From Anthopleura xanthogrammica (taxonomy: Eukaryota; Cnidaria; Anthozoa; Actiniaria; Actiniidae), in assembly GCA_964019055.1 (NCBI GenBank), contig OZ025210.1:6467547-6531546 (forward strand): DNA of 64,000 nt. Direction: 5' to 3'. The position numbers and the translations under genes are program-made. Positions 1 through 14,800 of the stretch are shown here, piece by piece. The notes beneath the pieces were generated by a model, which saw only the letters and a program-made list of their open reading frames with translations, was not told where the DNA came from and did no database searches. Position 1 is the first letter of the stretch, and every line of letters starts with the position of its first letter.

Positions 1-30
1 GTGAGAAGTTTAAAGTACAAGAAGACTTAC

Positions 31-168
31 ATTTCTTTCTTGCATTGTATTGTACAAAACACAAACACACCAAACACAGCAGTAATATAAAAGCAATGGA
101 GCCAAGGACACCAGCTATGATAGCAATCAAGTTACTGGAGGATATCCGTTGACTAACAAGAGGAGGAG
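31..168 (-). CDS. Turtle-like gene, exon 9: transmembrane segment
   Basis: Residues 705-750. A short juxtamembrane stretch is followed by about 26 hydrophobic residues (from LIAIIAGVLGSIAFILLL onward) and the basic stop-transfer sequence QYNARKK. Acceptor TTTTTATAG, donor GTAAGTC, phase 1-1. The type I topology fits an N-terminal signal peptide. The cytoplasmic exons must lie left of the window. Confidence 0.88.
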
Positions 169-2770
169 CTATAAAAATAATCAAACAAAACCGTTAGATT
201 GGCGAATAATATAAGTATTGAAATACATAGGCAATTGAAACTGGGAGGCGCCTGAAAAAGCGAAAATAATTCCTACTTTCCTATCTTCACCAGATCTGGA
301 CAACCTTCCAATTTCTACTCCTGGAAATGACCTAGCAGATTTTTTTGTGTGTTATAACTCACGGACAACTCAGTCCAGTTGCAGCAATTTTCTGAGCGGT
401 TCAGTTGTCTTTATTAAATCTACAACATCACTTGATAGCGGAGCACCATACTTAAGAAAAAATGGTAACCCATCGAGTTGATTTTTCATGGCTTGATTAC
501 GTCATTCTATTGTACATACATACATACATACATACATACATACATACATACATACATACATACATACATACATACATACATACATACATACATACATACA
601 TACATACATACATACATACATACATACATACATACATACATACATACATACATACATACATACATACATACATACATACATACATACATACATACATACA
701 TACATACATACATACATACATACATACATACATACATACATACATACATACATACATACATACATACATACATACATACATACATACATACATACATACA
801 TACATACATACATACATACATACATACATACATACATACATACATACATACATACATACATACATACATACATACATACATACATACATACATACATACA
901 TACATACATACATACATACATACATACATACATACATACATACATACATACATACATACATACATACATACATACATACATGCCTACATGCCTACATGCA
1001 TACATACATAAGTCCGTCCGTGTACCACTATGCACAGGGTCCCGCGCGCTTTGCTTACTCACAAATGCACAGAAAAAATTGCAATAATGTAGTCAAAGAT
1101 GGATCAAGAAGTATTTTTTCTTATTTTTGCAAAGCGAAAAATACGTTTAATCGAAGTCATGTCTGTCTTAAAGTGAACAAAAACAATTTTTCGACTTTAG
1201 CGACTTGCTAAAGAAGATTTAGCGAGGGAAGATTCTTAATCTTACGATGAATTTTCGTGACTGAAACTTCAGTGAGAGAAAAAGTGGCCTGTAGACCAGA
1301 AAAACCTGATTATACTGCAAGAATAATATTTCAGTTCCGTATAAAACACTTCATAGAAGGTAAATTAATTAATGTTAACTAATATTTCGTAAAAAATCGA
1401 CAAAAAAATGTGTAAACTAGCTGGAGAAAGTCTCGACAAGCCAAGGACGTTGATTCGGCAAACATTGTCAGAAAAACTAGGATAGTTTGTCGTTTTTACT
1501 GCATTTTACATTTTTATCATCTTTTTTTTCATTACTTATGAACCAGAAAAGCGATATTTGAAGCTATGAAGTTTTGTTTTTGATCCCATTTCAAGAATAA
1601 AGGCTAAGACTTAGCAAAAAGACTTTAGCTTAGTTCTTTTTGAAAAAATATATTTGACGGCCACGCCTCACGCGAAGAATTCTGATGTCAAAACAAGATT
1701 CCATATTTCATGATCATATGGATATTTTGACATTTTTGTAGATAAGTTATTTTAATGTTGAATGAAATATGAAAAAGGAATACATATCACACCAAATATT
1801 TGCTATTTATCGGCCTTTTCCAGCTATTAGTATTACACAATCGCAAAAATGATGAGCTCGTTTGTTTTTTATGGATAAGCTTAAGCTTATGTTTTTGTAA
1901 GATATTTCGCTCGATAATAAAGTTAAGAATAAATCTGAAAAAACTTTTCAAAGACCAATTACTAACAAAGAAAATTATCATCTTGCATTAATGAATATGT
2001 CTCTTGTTGCATGTGAAGTTCAAGTGAATGTAAGCTTAAGCTTATCAGTAATATTTTTAGTAGTGCCTAAATCTATATATTATTTTTTAACTCACTGATG
2101 TGAAAATCCAAGACGTATATAAATTGTCTAAGTAGCAGAAATAGCAGTGGTTTGTCCACGCAACATGTACAAGTATATGCAACCTGTATTGAATATTATT
2201 CCTAGTTCTCGTTCGGTACCAAAATGGAAATAATGAAAAAACCCAGAAATTTTCCATTTAATGTGTCGCGCTGTTTTTCCTTCCTTTGGTCAACTGGCCT
2301 CGTTTACGTGTTATGGAAACTAATTTCCCTTACTACTTTCAGACATATGAATATATGGTTTACGTCTTACCTATCACATAAGTCTTGGAAGCATAAGCAG
2401 GCTCACTGAACTTTTTAGAATAAGCATACACTCGGAATTCATAATCCGACTCAGGTTCAAATAAATCAGCTCTAAGAAGATAGACCCTTTCATCACCATT
2501 TACCATCTCGTCTGCTCTTGTCCAGACAGCAGAGGAGTTCTTTTTACGATACTCCAGGACAAAATTTTTTACTAAAGGTCGTCCCGGTACTGGTTTGTGT
2601 TTCCATGATAGATAATAACCGTCAGAAGTAATGTTAACAATCACGTTGGTTGGTGGAAGAGGTATATCTGAAAACAAAACAAGATAAACTGTCGACATGG
2701 GAAACTCTTACTAAAGAAAATGGTTTTGTATGTCGTTTATATGCACCGAATATTAGTTCATGCAATTTAC

Positions 2771-2858
<88 letters not shown>

Positions 2859-5800
2859 GCCTTTTGCAAAGATTATGGCCGCTTCAAGTATATACACAAG
2901 TATATCAAAAGTGGATCAGAAATTATGGGATGTCATTCCTGATTTTTTTTCAGAAAGCCCTAGTGATAGGCAACCCGAAAAAAATATCAGTGATGATATC
3001 CCATAATTTCTGATATACTTTTGATATACTTGTATATTTACTTGAAACGGCCATAATTTTTGCAAAAGGCTGTACATATACTATATACTGTATATACAAT
3101 ACTGTGCTATTATGATAAAATAATAAAGTTAAACATATGTTTTATTCATGAAAGCCTTGATTTTTATTTATATTAAACGGCGTTTGGCGTAAAAGTCATC
3201 ATTGCGAAAAGTTAAAACTCGGCGTACGAAACAACCACCATCAGCTTCAAAAACAACAACAAGATATATTTTAAAAAGTTATTTTTAAAAGAACTTATGG
3301 TGATTTTTAACAGCTTAGCGAAAAGAAAACGGTATTCTGACTGAGTTTCACTTAATGAATGACGAAGAGCTTGACAAAAAACCGAGAATATTTTACGGCG
3401 AAGCTAAAACAAGGAAGGCAAGGAATACAGTCGATCTTTGCTGCTAAAAATTCACTACTGCATTGAAAAATCTCAATGATCCCCCGTAAAACAGATGTAT
3501 TCAGATAAATTCAAATCCATCTTTTAGTTTATCGAATCAGATGTTAAATGCAGCGATCAGGAGCATGAAGGACTGAGAAAAGAAGAAAATGTAAAAATCC
3601 TATGAATTTACCAACCTGAAAAAATTCGTCTCCAAACAATTCCCAAGGCCTTACTATCAGAAATGTGTGGCTTATGTCACTCTTTACTGTTGTAGACGAA
3701 GTAGAAAAAGACAGCGAGAGCTCAGAAAAGAAAGCTTTTTCCCATTTTTTCCTCTAAGTTTTTTAAATATTTGTAAAATAAATAAACTTTCAGTCCTTGT
3801 AGCTTGTGAACATCAGCCAAAGCCTACACCACGAGCTGAAAGATTTCCTGTTCAAACCTTATCTCATCTGTTTAATCTTAATATATATTTAGGCACTGCC
3901 TAAAAGCGGAGCTCCCAGTTCAATTTTTCGTACTTCCTATTTCCCATATTCTTTTCAAAACCAATTATAAATCTAATGTTCTATTTCACAAGACTAATTT
4001 GACATATACTTTAAAATCTACACACAAAAAATGGGGTTATCCATGCGTTTTACAGAGAAACTAATTTTTAAAGAATTTTACTAACTATAAATAAATTTCA
4101 TACTTAGTGCGTGACAAGCGTGACACTGCATACGAAAGTGTGACTGTTTTCGGGCGCGTTCTGGAGTGCACGTCAAGCAAAACTTTCAGCAGCTTCCCTG
4201 CCATGTGCTGCTTGTAAGCAAAAAACACAAAGTAAAACTCGACCTTTTTAAGCTTCACAATTCCAGGAAGATTATTTGGTTTGAAGTTATGCTACTATTG
4301 ACGTTTTGCTTTATAGAGGAAAGGAATCGCTGAAAAATTTGGTACATAAGAGAATTTTTTAGTTTAAAAACTCCAAAGCATGAAAATATTACCATGGTGA
4401 TGTCTTTAGTTTAGCAATCAAAGCAAGTTTTCAGAATCATAGCTGTAAGCTTTATTACACAACTAGGTATTAAATGGTACATTTTCAATTTGATTTGTCT
4501 TCCTCGTTTATGTTTTTATTCAAGTTTTATATGGTTAAATCTAGAGAAACGGTTATAAGCTTAATTTTGGAAAGGAATTGGTTTTTGATAGCGAGAAATA
4601 TGACCTGCCATTTTTCAAAACCGGTGGGGGAAAACTGAAGGAAAAGCGATAACTTAAGCCGCCTTCAAAGCACCAGAAAAATTATAAAATTCGAAGGACA
4701 ACATACAATAATTATTAATAAGTATTTCATGTGTTGAAGAAGATCTTATTAAGCAAATGGTATTGGTTTATTTCTACGGAATTACCTTAAGGTGAAAAAA
4801 TACGAACGGCAAATGTTTTCGGAAAAAAAAAACTTGCTTACATTCAGTCTAGCTAGTTCAGTTGAACTTCACAAGAACAAGAGACAGAAATGTTCTTGTA
4901 TATCTTTTTATTCTATCGACTCAGTAAAAGACTAAATTATGACATGTTATAAGCTTACGAGAACATGTTGTTCAACAACATAAAATAGACCTATCGCTCA
5001 TTCATGTGCAATTACTAGATGGAAAAGTTGAATAAATGGCAAATATGTGGCGGAATATGTATTCCTTTTTATATTTCATTCAACATGAAATTAAATTATG
5101 TATTAAAATATAAAAACTATTGAGAGAAAGTCTTCTTTGATTTGCCGACTTAAAATATACGATTGTTGGCTAAAAAAAAAAACACCTGAATTCTTGAAGA
5201 CTACTTCTTGATCCATAAAAATGTTTATTATGTGTCGAAAAGCAATGTTTTTTATGTATTTGCGAGGCAAACTTCGCTTTGGAATCAAGCGGGAACCCTG
5301 TGGTGGTACACGCCGTATGTACGTAACACGTTTATGTACGTACGGACAAGGTGATGGCGCAATCAAGCCATGAAAAATCAACTCGATGGGTTACCATTTT
5401 TTCTTAAGTCTGGTGCTCCGCTATAAAAACACGTCTTCAATTCATTTTCAGTACATCTTCGACTTTGCAGTAGTTTCATTAACATTTCAGAACATTTCTC
5501 GCCGTGATTTTGAAAGAGTTTTCAATGATTTTGCCTCGTTAAATTCCATTTCAGTCTGTACTAAGGAATTTGGTTGCTGTCAATGAAACTTTTGTCATGC
5601 GTACAAGCCTTGTTTTTGATACTAAGTTGGGAGAATTTCAATTTCATCAGCTTATTATCGTAAATTATTATCGAGAAGTCAAAGAAACACTCGGCTACGC
5701 CTCGTGTTTCTCTACGACTTCTCTCTTGCTCTACAGCTCCCAGCGTGTTTATATCACAGTATATAGACACGCCCGCCGTTTTATGTTCCTTAAATACACT

Positions 5801-8800
5801 CGATTGCAGAAACGTTGTAGTATACATTTATACATATATACAAATACCTAATTACATGCAAAAACTCGAAAATTAATAACTCTGTATCCATTGATGCATA
5901 TCTCACAAAATATTTTTTTTCAAGATGTTATACCAATAACGAACATGAAAAATATGATTTGAGCGCTATTAGATATTATTAAATATATATTAGAGATTTT
6001 TTAGGCCTAAAAAGTGAAAATATATAAATATAATTTATTAATATCTGATACTTCAAAACCTTATGCATTTGACGTGTCTTTCATCAAAGCGAGACATACA
6101 AGTCTTTTTGGTAACTTTCAACATATACAGGATCATATTTTAGGACTTTTTCCATTTTTGCATCTCATTAGGTATTTGTATATATGTATAAATGTATACT
6201 GCAACGTTTCTGCAATCGAGTGTATATATATATATATATACGAAGAAAAAACAAAAACAGAAACATTAGTACTCCGGCTAATGTTGGTGGAGATCCCGGG
6301 AGCGACAATGTAAAAAGCTAATACAGGTCATCACACAGTATTTTTCTTTTAGGACTTGTAGCCGGGTACATGCAGCCGTGACATTTCTTCTCGCATGACA
6401 TTCCCGATTTCATGGGAAAATCCACATGTTCCCTAGCATGCAAAGTGATGGTAGGTGGTGATGATGATGATCGAATACAAAGCTGATGACAATAATTGTG
6501 AAAATGATGATGGTAGGGATGTCGATTATACTTCAAGAATAACTCCCTTATCTCATATAAAAAGCCATCTGCCAATTAACCTGACAATAAACTATATAAT
6601 ATAGGGTGTAGTAGTTTTTGTCCTTTACTTACCCTTTAAATCTGGCACTGGCTGTAGTCCTTTTTTTTTGTCATAAAAAACGGGCACGCTTAATCTCCCA
6701 GCACCCTCGCTATTGATTCCACGCATTGAAAAATAGTACTTTACACCCAACTCAAGATCACTTAGCGTGTATGTCGTTGTGCTCGATGAAATCTTAGGAG
6801 TGGATTTCCACTGGAAATCAGTTTCTGTTGACTTCCTATAGTACAGTTCAAAGGTCTGTTTGTAGCCTCCGTTATATCCAGGGATCCATGAGATGGTTGC
6901 TTTTGTACCAGATCTGGAAATCATTGTGATATTAGGTACACCAGGAGTTGCTGAAAGGATTAAAAGACAAGTAAAACGTTATATACAAATTCTCTTTTCT
7001 TATTAGAAGATTTACTTGTTTTAAGATAATGGAGCTGCGAAGGGGATTTTGGCAACTTTAGAATCAAGACATCAGTAATTTAAGGGGATCGGAAAATTGC
7101 TGAAAAGAAAGGAAGGAAGGAAGGAAGGAAACACATAATACAAACGTGATACTCACAGATTACTGTAACAGTCGTAGAGTGCTTAGCTGTGCCATCTTTA
7201 GTTGATGCAAGACAAGCGTACTCTCCAGAATCACCACGCTGTATATTAGTAATGGTTATGTGACCACCTTTCACTTTAGACCGGCCCAACGGCAGAGGTC
7301 CATTGACACGTATCCATGTCAACGTAACTGGTAATCCTTTATCAGATACAGCATCACAGTCCAGATTAATCGTCTTACCGAGGCGAACTGTTTTGACACG
7401 ACTTAGTGGCACTCTCGTGAAGCGTGGTACAACTGCGAGACGAATAAATGACAGGTTTTTTTTCGATGCATGTAAATTTGTAGCCACTTTTTTATGTGCA
7501 TGAAAAGATAGTCTTCAATATCAAAGAAAAGAACATTGGATGGGGATTCAGTATACTCAAAGTCAGAGTCCCTTATGGTCTCTTGGTATACTATACCAAC
7601 GCCGCTTAACGTTTATTCGAAAGTACAGCATTGGAAGAGAATGAAGTACCTTCTTAAGGACAGGTATAACTAATGACACGATATAATGGAATATCCGGCA
7701 AAAAAACATTGAGAAAAGAGGGGTCCAACTATATCAAGAATTTAAAATCATCCCCTTGAATAACTACAATTTTGAACACTAGAAACATCGATTTTTCAAC
7801 ACTTACTTATAACAACAAGCCTCGTAGACTTCGATTTTCCTTTTCCAATAGAGTTTGATGGTGTGCAAGTGTACGTTCCCGCATCTGATGTCTTTATCGA
7901 CCGCACAAGAAGAGTCCCTTCTTGAAGTACTTCATACTTAGGCTTAGCGAGTTCCCTTCCACCACGTGACCAGGTGGTTGATACTGTACCAGGATTGGCT
8001 TTAGACACGCAGGGTAATCTTGCATCTGAGCCTTCGGCGGCTGAAGCCACTTTCTCAATGAGAATGATATCTGGAGGGACTGTAGAAAACAGATCACTGT
8101 TAACATCATAATAAATCATGCAAATCGCTTAAAAAATCGTTATTCTCCAATTTTCATGCCATACATCGGCTCACTGATCAAACACAATATATTCAACCGA
8201 GACTTCAGGGTTCAAATTTGAATAATCCTTTAAAACTACCTTGAAGCCTCGATTGAATGCACTGTGCTAGTGAACCGATGTATGGAAAATGGTGAATATT
8301 TAGCATTCGTCTAGTTTCTAACTCTGTGTTGCTGTGTCCCAGTGAAGGTCCATGGAATTTGTAGTGTTTGTATTGTTGAAAACGTGAATTTCTTTACTGT
8401 TGGTATTTGTGAAATGAGGCTAAGCATGAGCAAATGCCTCTGTGATCAAAAAAACACAGAGGCAATTAGGAAACTTAAAAAAGGTCTATTGGCATTATTC
8501 GTTTAGAACAAGAGAGTATGAAGTAAGAGAGCACATCTCCGTGCCCTATGATAATTATTTGAAAATCTATTTTTAGCTCCGCGCGCAGGATGAAATATTT
8601 TATCGTGCGATTCCTGAATCAGTTCAGGCTGCGCGCGGAGCTAAAAATAGATTTTCAAATAATTATCATGGGGATAGACCTATGTCATGTCATGTCTCTT
8701 ACTTCTTACTCTCTTCAGTTTAGAAGCAATGTTTTCCCATTTCAAACCAGGTGTCAAATCGTCAAGTGTTACTGGTACACAAAGAAATGATACTTAAAAG

Positions 8801-11800
8801 CCCTTTTACACTAGCAAATTTATCGCGCAACTTGAGCCGCGATTTCAATGGCGATTTTATCGCGACCCAAATCGCAACGAATTGCACTAAATTTCGATCA
8901 TGTTTGAATTGGCGGCGACGTAGCTGCGATCATCGGCGTGAAATCGCCATAAAATCGCTGCTCAAGTCGCGCGACATAGTTGCAAGAGTAAACGGGCCTT
9001 AAGGGATTGGCACGCGATCTGAAATCTGCTCTCTACAGTAAGGGTAGCCAATCAGAAGGCAAACACGACAAGTACTTTGTTAATACTATAGTACACAGAT
9101 GCTAGATTGTTCTCTTACACTGAACATCCAGAAATACACTCTGTCCTGGATGGGAAAGGATACTGGATCCCGTTGGGTCAAGGGTTCTAGCTGTACATTT
9201 ATAAACCCCGGAGTCTTTTCTATTGCAGTTTTTGATGTAGAGTTTCCCGCCAACGAGCACGGAAATTCCTGTCTTTGTTGACGGTGATATGTCAGTGCCA
9301 TCTTTTGTCCAGAGGAATCGTGCATTGGTAGTTGAGATGCTGGAATCTATGTTACAATCCAAGACTGCTGGATAACCCTCCTTACTGGTTTTACGATTGG
9401 AAGGAATGACTTGGGGAATTCCTAAAATATAATAAACGGTATGACGTAATCCACTAATATACGCACATGGTATATCAAGATATAGACCCCTTGCCGCAAG
9501 TCGGAATAAAGGTCAATTTGAAGGACAAAACAATAGGTTCCAATTCAGTCTCAGGAGATTGAAACTCATTTGTTTTGCCTTCAAATTGAGCTGCTTTGAC
9601 GTCACGTGAAGGGGTCTATAAAATCATAATGCTCAATCAACGTAATGGGTATTAATTAATGTATAATGGAGTAGTACGGTGATTTGTGCTCAAATAAAAA
9701 GCATAATTTATCCAAGCAATGAGTGGCATGAGAAAGAAAGAAAGAAAGAAATGAAAGTAAGAATGGAAAATGAGATAGAGTGAAAAAATGAAACGTCGAA
9801 AGAAATGAAAAAGACCATGAATACTGTCATTTAGGACCTCTCTGAAAATCACCTATGTGAGAGAGTTTTCCTGAAGCATATTTTAAAATTTTATTTGATG
9901 TGCAATAAAGATTATTATTATTATATATTATTGCAAAGTAAGGTTAAGGCTGCCATTGTCTGACCTCAAAGCACCCGTACTTCCATTTAGAAGTCATTAA
10001 AAGTGTTTTCTTTCATTAAAGGTCACACGTTATATAAAGTTATCATTTGAGCTATGACAAACTCATATTCAACACGAAAGCAACCTATCCCAAACAAGGT
10101 ATGAAGTCTTGTTAAGACATAACAAAAACTAGTCATGTTAATAATAATTTGGATAGTATTAATTTATTACCGCTTCTACCAAGAAAGATTCCGACTGAAT
10201 TAAAAGTTTGAATTCAACTTTTAACAACGTATACGTAACTACAAGAAACAAGTAACAATAAGCCAAGATTTGCCAAGAAAGAAATTTTTCAGTATGAGTA
10301 AACTTATATAACTGAAACTGAACTTGTCTTTCGCCGATGTCTTCAGTCTTTGGTATTGGATAGAGTTAAGAATATGAAGTGACAATACGAATCGTTTCGA
10401 ATGTAAATTTAGCAATCAGATTTCGTAGCAATAAAGACAGAAAAGATACTATTCAAAATATTACCATGGCACATAAGACAGAATGGTATCATTTTGATAA
10501 TATTCCATTACTCAAAGGTATCACTACATTGTACGTACCGCTTACCTTGAGAATGGAATACAGTAAATACAACAAGAAAGCAAAATATTCTTCTTCCGGA
10601 CATCAAGAAAGACACCAAATCGCGATACTAAGATTGAAAAGCAATTGTGTACAAAGCTCTGGGTTTCTGTGTAAAGAGTGTCTGTTTTGTTGAGGTCAGA
10701 CCTGCGGTGACGTCACGTGATATCCAATTCAATAGTTATCGTATTTGATTAGCTTTTTGATAAGAGAAGTATTTGAGCTGGAACGTGTGATAGCCTACCG
10801 CGTTCCGCGGCTTTTTTGCGTCATTTCCGAACCAGACACTACATGCTACGATTGTTCAGTTGCTTACGCAAATAATATCTATTTCAACGATATTTTTAAT
10901 TGGGTCATGCGGGTAAGGTCTAAGTCACGCTATTTAGTTAGAACAGCTATTCAAAAAAATGCCTTATCAAATACTACCTTTAAGGCACGACTACACGGAG
11001 CAATTTTCTCTGCAACTTGTCACGCAACGGCCTTGCGACGCAAGTTGCATGGAGCATTGCGGTGTTTAACTGAACCTACAGTGTAATTTGAAAAATGTTG
11101 CGAGACAAGTTGCAGCAATTGTTGCCAAAAGTAGAATTGCTCCGTGTAATCGCGTCTTTAGAGAATCGAATTTTTCCTAGCCGATTATTTGGTCTTGAAA
11201 AAATGCAATGTGAAATATGATGAATATGAAGAATGAGATGAGTGATAAACTGAGTATGAATTAGAAATAGTTGTGTAATGAGAATGAAAGTGAGAAAAAC
11301 GAAGAAAGAAAATGAGAAAAGAATGACAAAAATGAATGAAAAGTTAGATGACAAATGGGAAGCAATGATGACGCATCAAGTTAGTAAATTAAAAATTAAA
11401 TGGCAAAGCAAATCTTAAACTAGAAAAACAAAAACCACATTTGTAACGCGATCAGCATCAAGGTCGCAGTCAGAGTTATTAAAAACAAAAATGACAAGAA
11501 TGGGAGCCAGCACATTTGGCGTTATTACCACTAATATCCCTTTTACAGCATGAGGTGATTATGTTATAAAGCTTAGTGATCTATCATCAATGCATTTATT
11601 GGAATAAAAAGGAAAATTAAAAAAGGGAAAATAAAAGAAAAAATGCTGCAAACAAAAATCCAAAAGCATCGTCTGTTTAACCGAATGTGAATGAGCCTTT
11701 TTTGCCAAAGAGCTTGTTTATTGTTCTTACGTTTAACTTTAACGTCGAACTCAAAGCTGGCATTCCCAACCACGTTGGTTGCAGAGCACCTGTAACGACC

Positions 11801-14800
11801 AGCGTCTGATGCTTCTGTTCGATTTATAGTCAACCAACCAGATGTTGTTCTTCGCAATGGTAGCTCGTTATCCAGTCGAATCCATTCAATTTTAGGCTTA
11901 GGAATCCCCCCGGCACGACATTCAAGATTAAAGGACGAGTTTTCAAACAAGATTACCGGGTTCTCCGATGGACGTTTATGGAAGAATGGATGTTCTGTCG
12001 GTTAACGACGATTTAAGAGAGGTACAAATAGAACGAGAGAAAAAACAAGTAACGAATTAGCGCCTACAACAAATCAACACCTAAAAATGAAGTTTATAAG
12101 TGTTAAATATCACAATTCGCAATAGGTATTTCAAACTAAAATATTAGAATCATGTAAGTATGGTACTCTACTATATGATGACCTTTTTGATCATCATACC
12201 ACAGTGTATACATAGTGATAGGTCAGATAGGAATACCAAAAAGATTCAGATAGGAATAAAGTATTTTTTTTTGGATCCAATTGTTATTAATAAGAACCCG
12301 ACGCACATAAAAAAAACGGCAGTTGAAGACTAGAACCTTTGTTTTCATTCATGCCACAATATACATAGGTTAGTTAGGATTATCAAAAAGAAGTTTGAAA
12401 ACGTTTTTTGATCCAATTGTTAGTTATAAACCGACGCACATAAATAAAACGACTGTTAAAAACTTGAATCATTATCTCGACCGCAGACCTAACAACAGTT
12501 GGTTTGCAAGGTTTTAAAGTGTTGGCACGTTGCGCAGCGTCACATGTGCCAATACATACAAAATGGAACATAAATAATAATCGCGCCAAACAGTTGCAAT
12601 ACCTGTAATGATATTGGCTATTGTAATCTGAGGGATTGAATTGGAGCATACTTAGCACCTTTCAAAACTTTGCAGAACATCATTATTTGAAATTTTCCAG
12701 TTTAAAATGTTTCTCAATGACATTAAAATGTTGTTTTTTTTTGTCATAACTGGCAATATTTGAATCGAACGTTTAGTGTAATAGAATGCGTGCTTGAGAC
12801 GATGTTGACAACAAAAACATCCGTGGGAGGAGGGGTAAGCAATACCGAATACGACAGGGAAGGGCTGTCTACTTTCATCTACTTTAACTTGACTTATTTG
12901 TCATTTATAAGCAGCAAGCTTAGTCCTGTTGCTAGATCCGATTAGCCTGATTGTATGCTTACACAATGTACACACTACTGGGGGGCACCGTTGAAAAGCA
13001 AACACTTTTACTTTTACTGAATGACAAGTTGTTTTAAAAGTCGCAAAATAGAAACTGTACCTGGTTGCTATGGCGATAGATTGACAGCTTAATCTAATGA
13101 AACCAATGGGTCTTTATGTTTGATATCAGCGAACATCAACTTATGTCAACATCTGATAATTTATTTCTCGGGGTGCAGAAACTTTTGGAGAACGATTTTA
13201 CCAACAAAACACTTTGGAAACACAGCCAAATATACTAAATTTTGCTTGAATGATTATGTTTTGATTCGGAAGCTTTGATAAAGTTCTAAAAGAAAGGAAT
13301 TCTAAATAGCTGATGATAGTTTGTTGACTCAATTATGGACAATATTTACTTAGTTTGATAGTACAAAGAAAATTAAAAGATGAAGCCAAAAAAGGTTATT
13401 TACCGAGGATGAGGCAGCTAAATTATGAACCATTTTAGAGAGAAAATAACACCAACTAAACAAAGCATGCATTAGGTTTATTGAGTGTGGCCTTAGCATG
13501 AATTGTAAGCCAATATTCGCGTATTATAATCGACAAAATCATTAAACCATGTCGCTAAAACCAAGGGTTTCTTGCGCACAAAATGCATCTACAGCTAACA
13601 TCCACATGGAAAAAGCTAATTTGTGAACGCCAAATTAAATTTCGTTACAATCTAACTAAAGAAAAAGTAACTTAAGCCCCGATACTGCTAATTGTCGAAG
13701 CAATATTAAGCTCGTTCAGGGTTGTTGGTTCCATTACAAAAAAAATAAAAACGAAAAACAATGGCGAGATAAGAAATTATGGGTCTTCTGATGCTGTAAG
13801 AAATCTTAGCTAATAACCTTGAAACGAGTAAGTTAGCGAAACGATAAACAAGATATTAAGCAGACTTCCCAAGCGGGTAATCGTGATAATACTAGGATCG
13901 AATTCGAAGAAGTCATCACCGTCTAATATAGATAAGATTTCATATTTTTGGCCTGTTCGATCAAAGATTACATTACTCTGACTACTGATAAGAATAGATT
14001 ACGTTAGTAGAGACAAGAAGGACAAGTCAAGAAAGACCCGTCAAGAATACAAGTATAGAATACATGAGATTGTTAGATTACATCTGAGCGATTGACCACA
14101 CACTCACTCACCCTCCCTCCCTACCCGGCTGATATTTAAGGTTGCAGTAAACCCCCTCCAGTGCTAACATTTCAAGAGAATCTTTGATAAACTTTTTACA
14201 CAAGCGCACGCAATATTTTTTTCTGTTAGATCTAAATCTAACGTCGTCCAAATTGATTGGCAAAGTTGTCTTTCAGAATACGCTCGATTAGGTTTGGTTT
14301 GGTACCCGCGAAAAGTATCACACCTTGTAATACAATATACCTCCATATAATCTTACAGATCTTACCTTGAACATTGAGTTTTATGGGAGTTCCTTGTTCG
14401 AATACTCCACCTCCAGTTGAAATCATCATTGCCCTACATCGATATATGCCTGAATCTTTGTGACTCACACGAGAAATAAGAATGGCAGACTGATTGATAA
14501 TATGCAAGCGCCCGTTGAACTGGTCTGCTATAAAAGGCTTGACACTCATAAACTTAATGAAAAAGGGACTTTTGGAATTATTCAATCTCCAGTTGACAAG
14601 CTCGATGTTTTTGCTGTTGGCTACGTTGCATTCTAAGACGACGTCTGAGCCTGAATTGACATTGATAAGACGAGAACTCTCTTCTCCTTGAACGCCTGTT
14701 GAAAAATAGAAATCCGAAAAATACATGATGAAGAAGATGAACTCGGCCATGAATTGTTATATTGAGCCGCGCCGGACACACGAACTACGCGCGACTTATA

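Noticed and set aside
462..1211. Long reading frames of repeated YIHT (plus strand) and MYVC (minus strand)
   Set aside because: They are produced by the TACA microsatellite in every frame; no codon or domain evidence of a protein.
5570..5851. 93-residue plus-strand frame in intron 7 of the adhesion gene
   Set aside because: Runs across a compact hairpin and the start of a MITE; antisense to the gene and without domain features.
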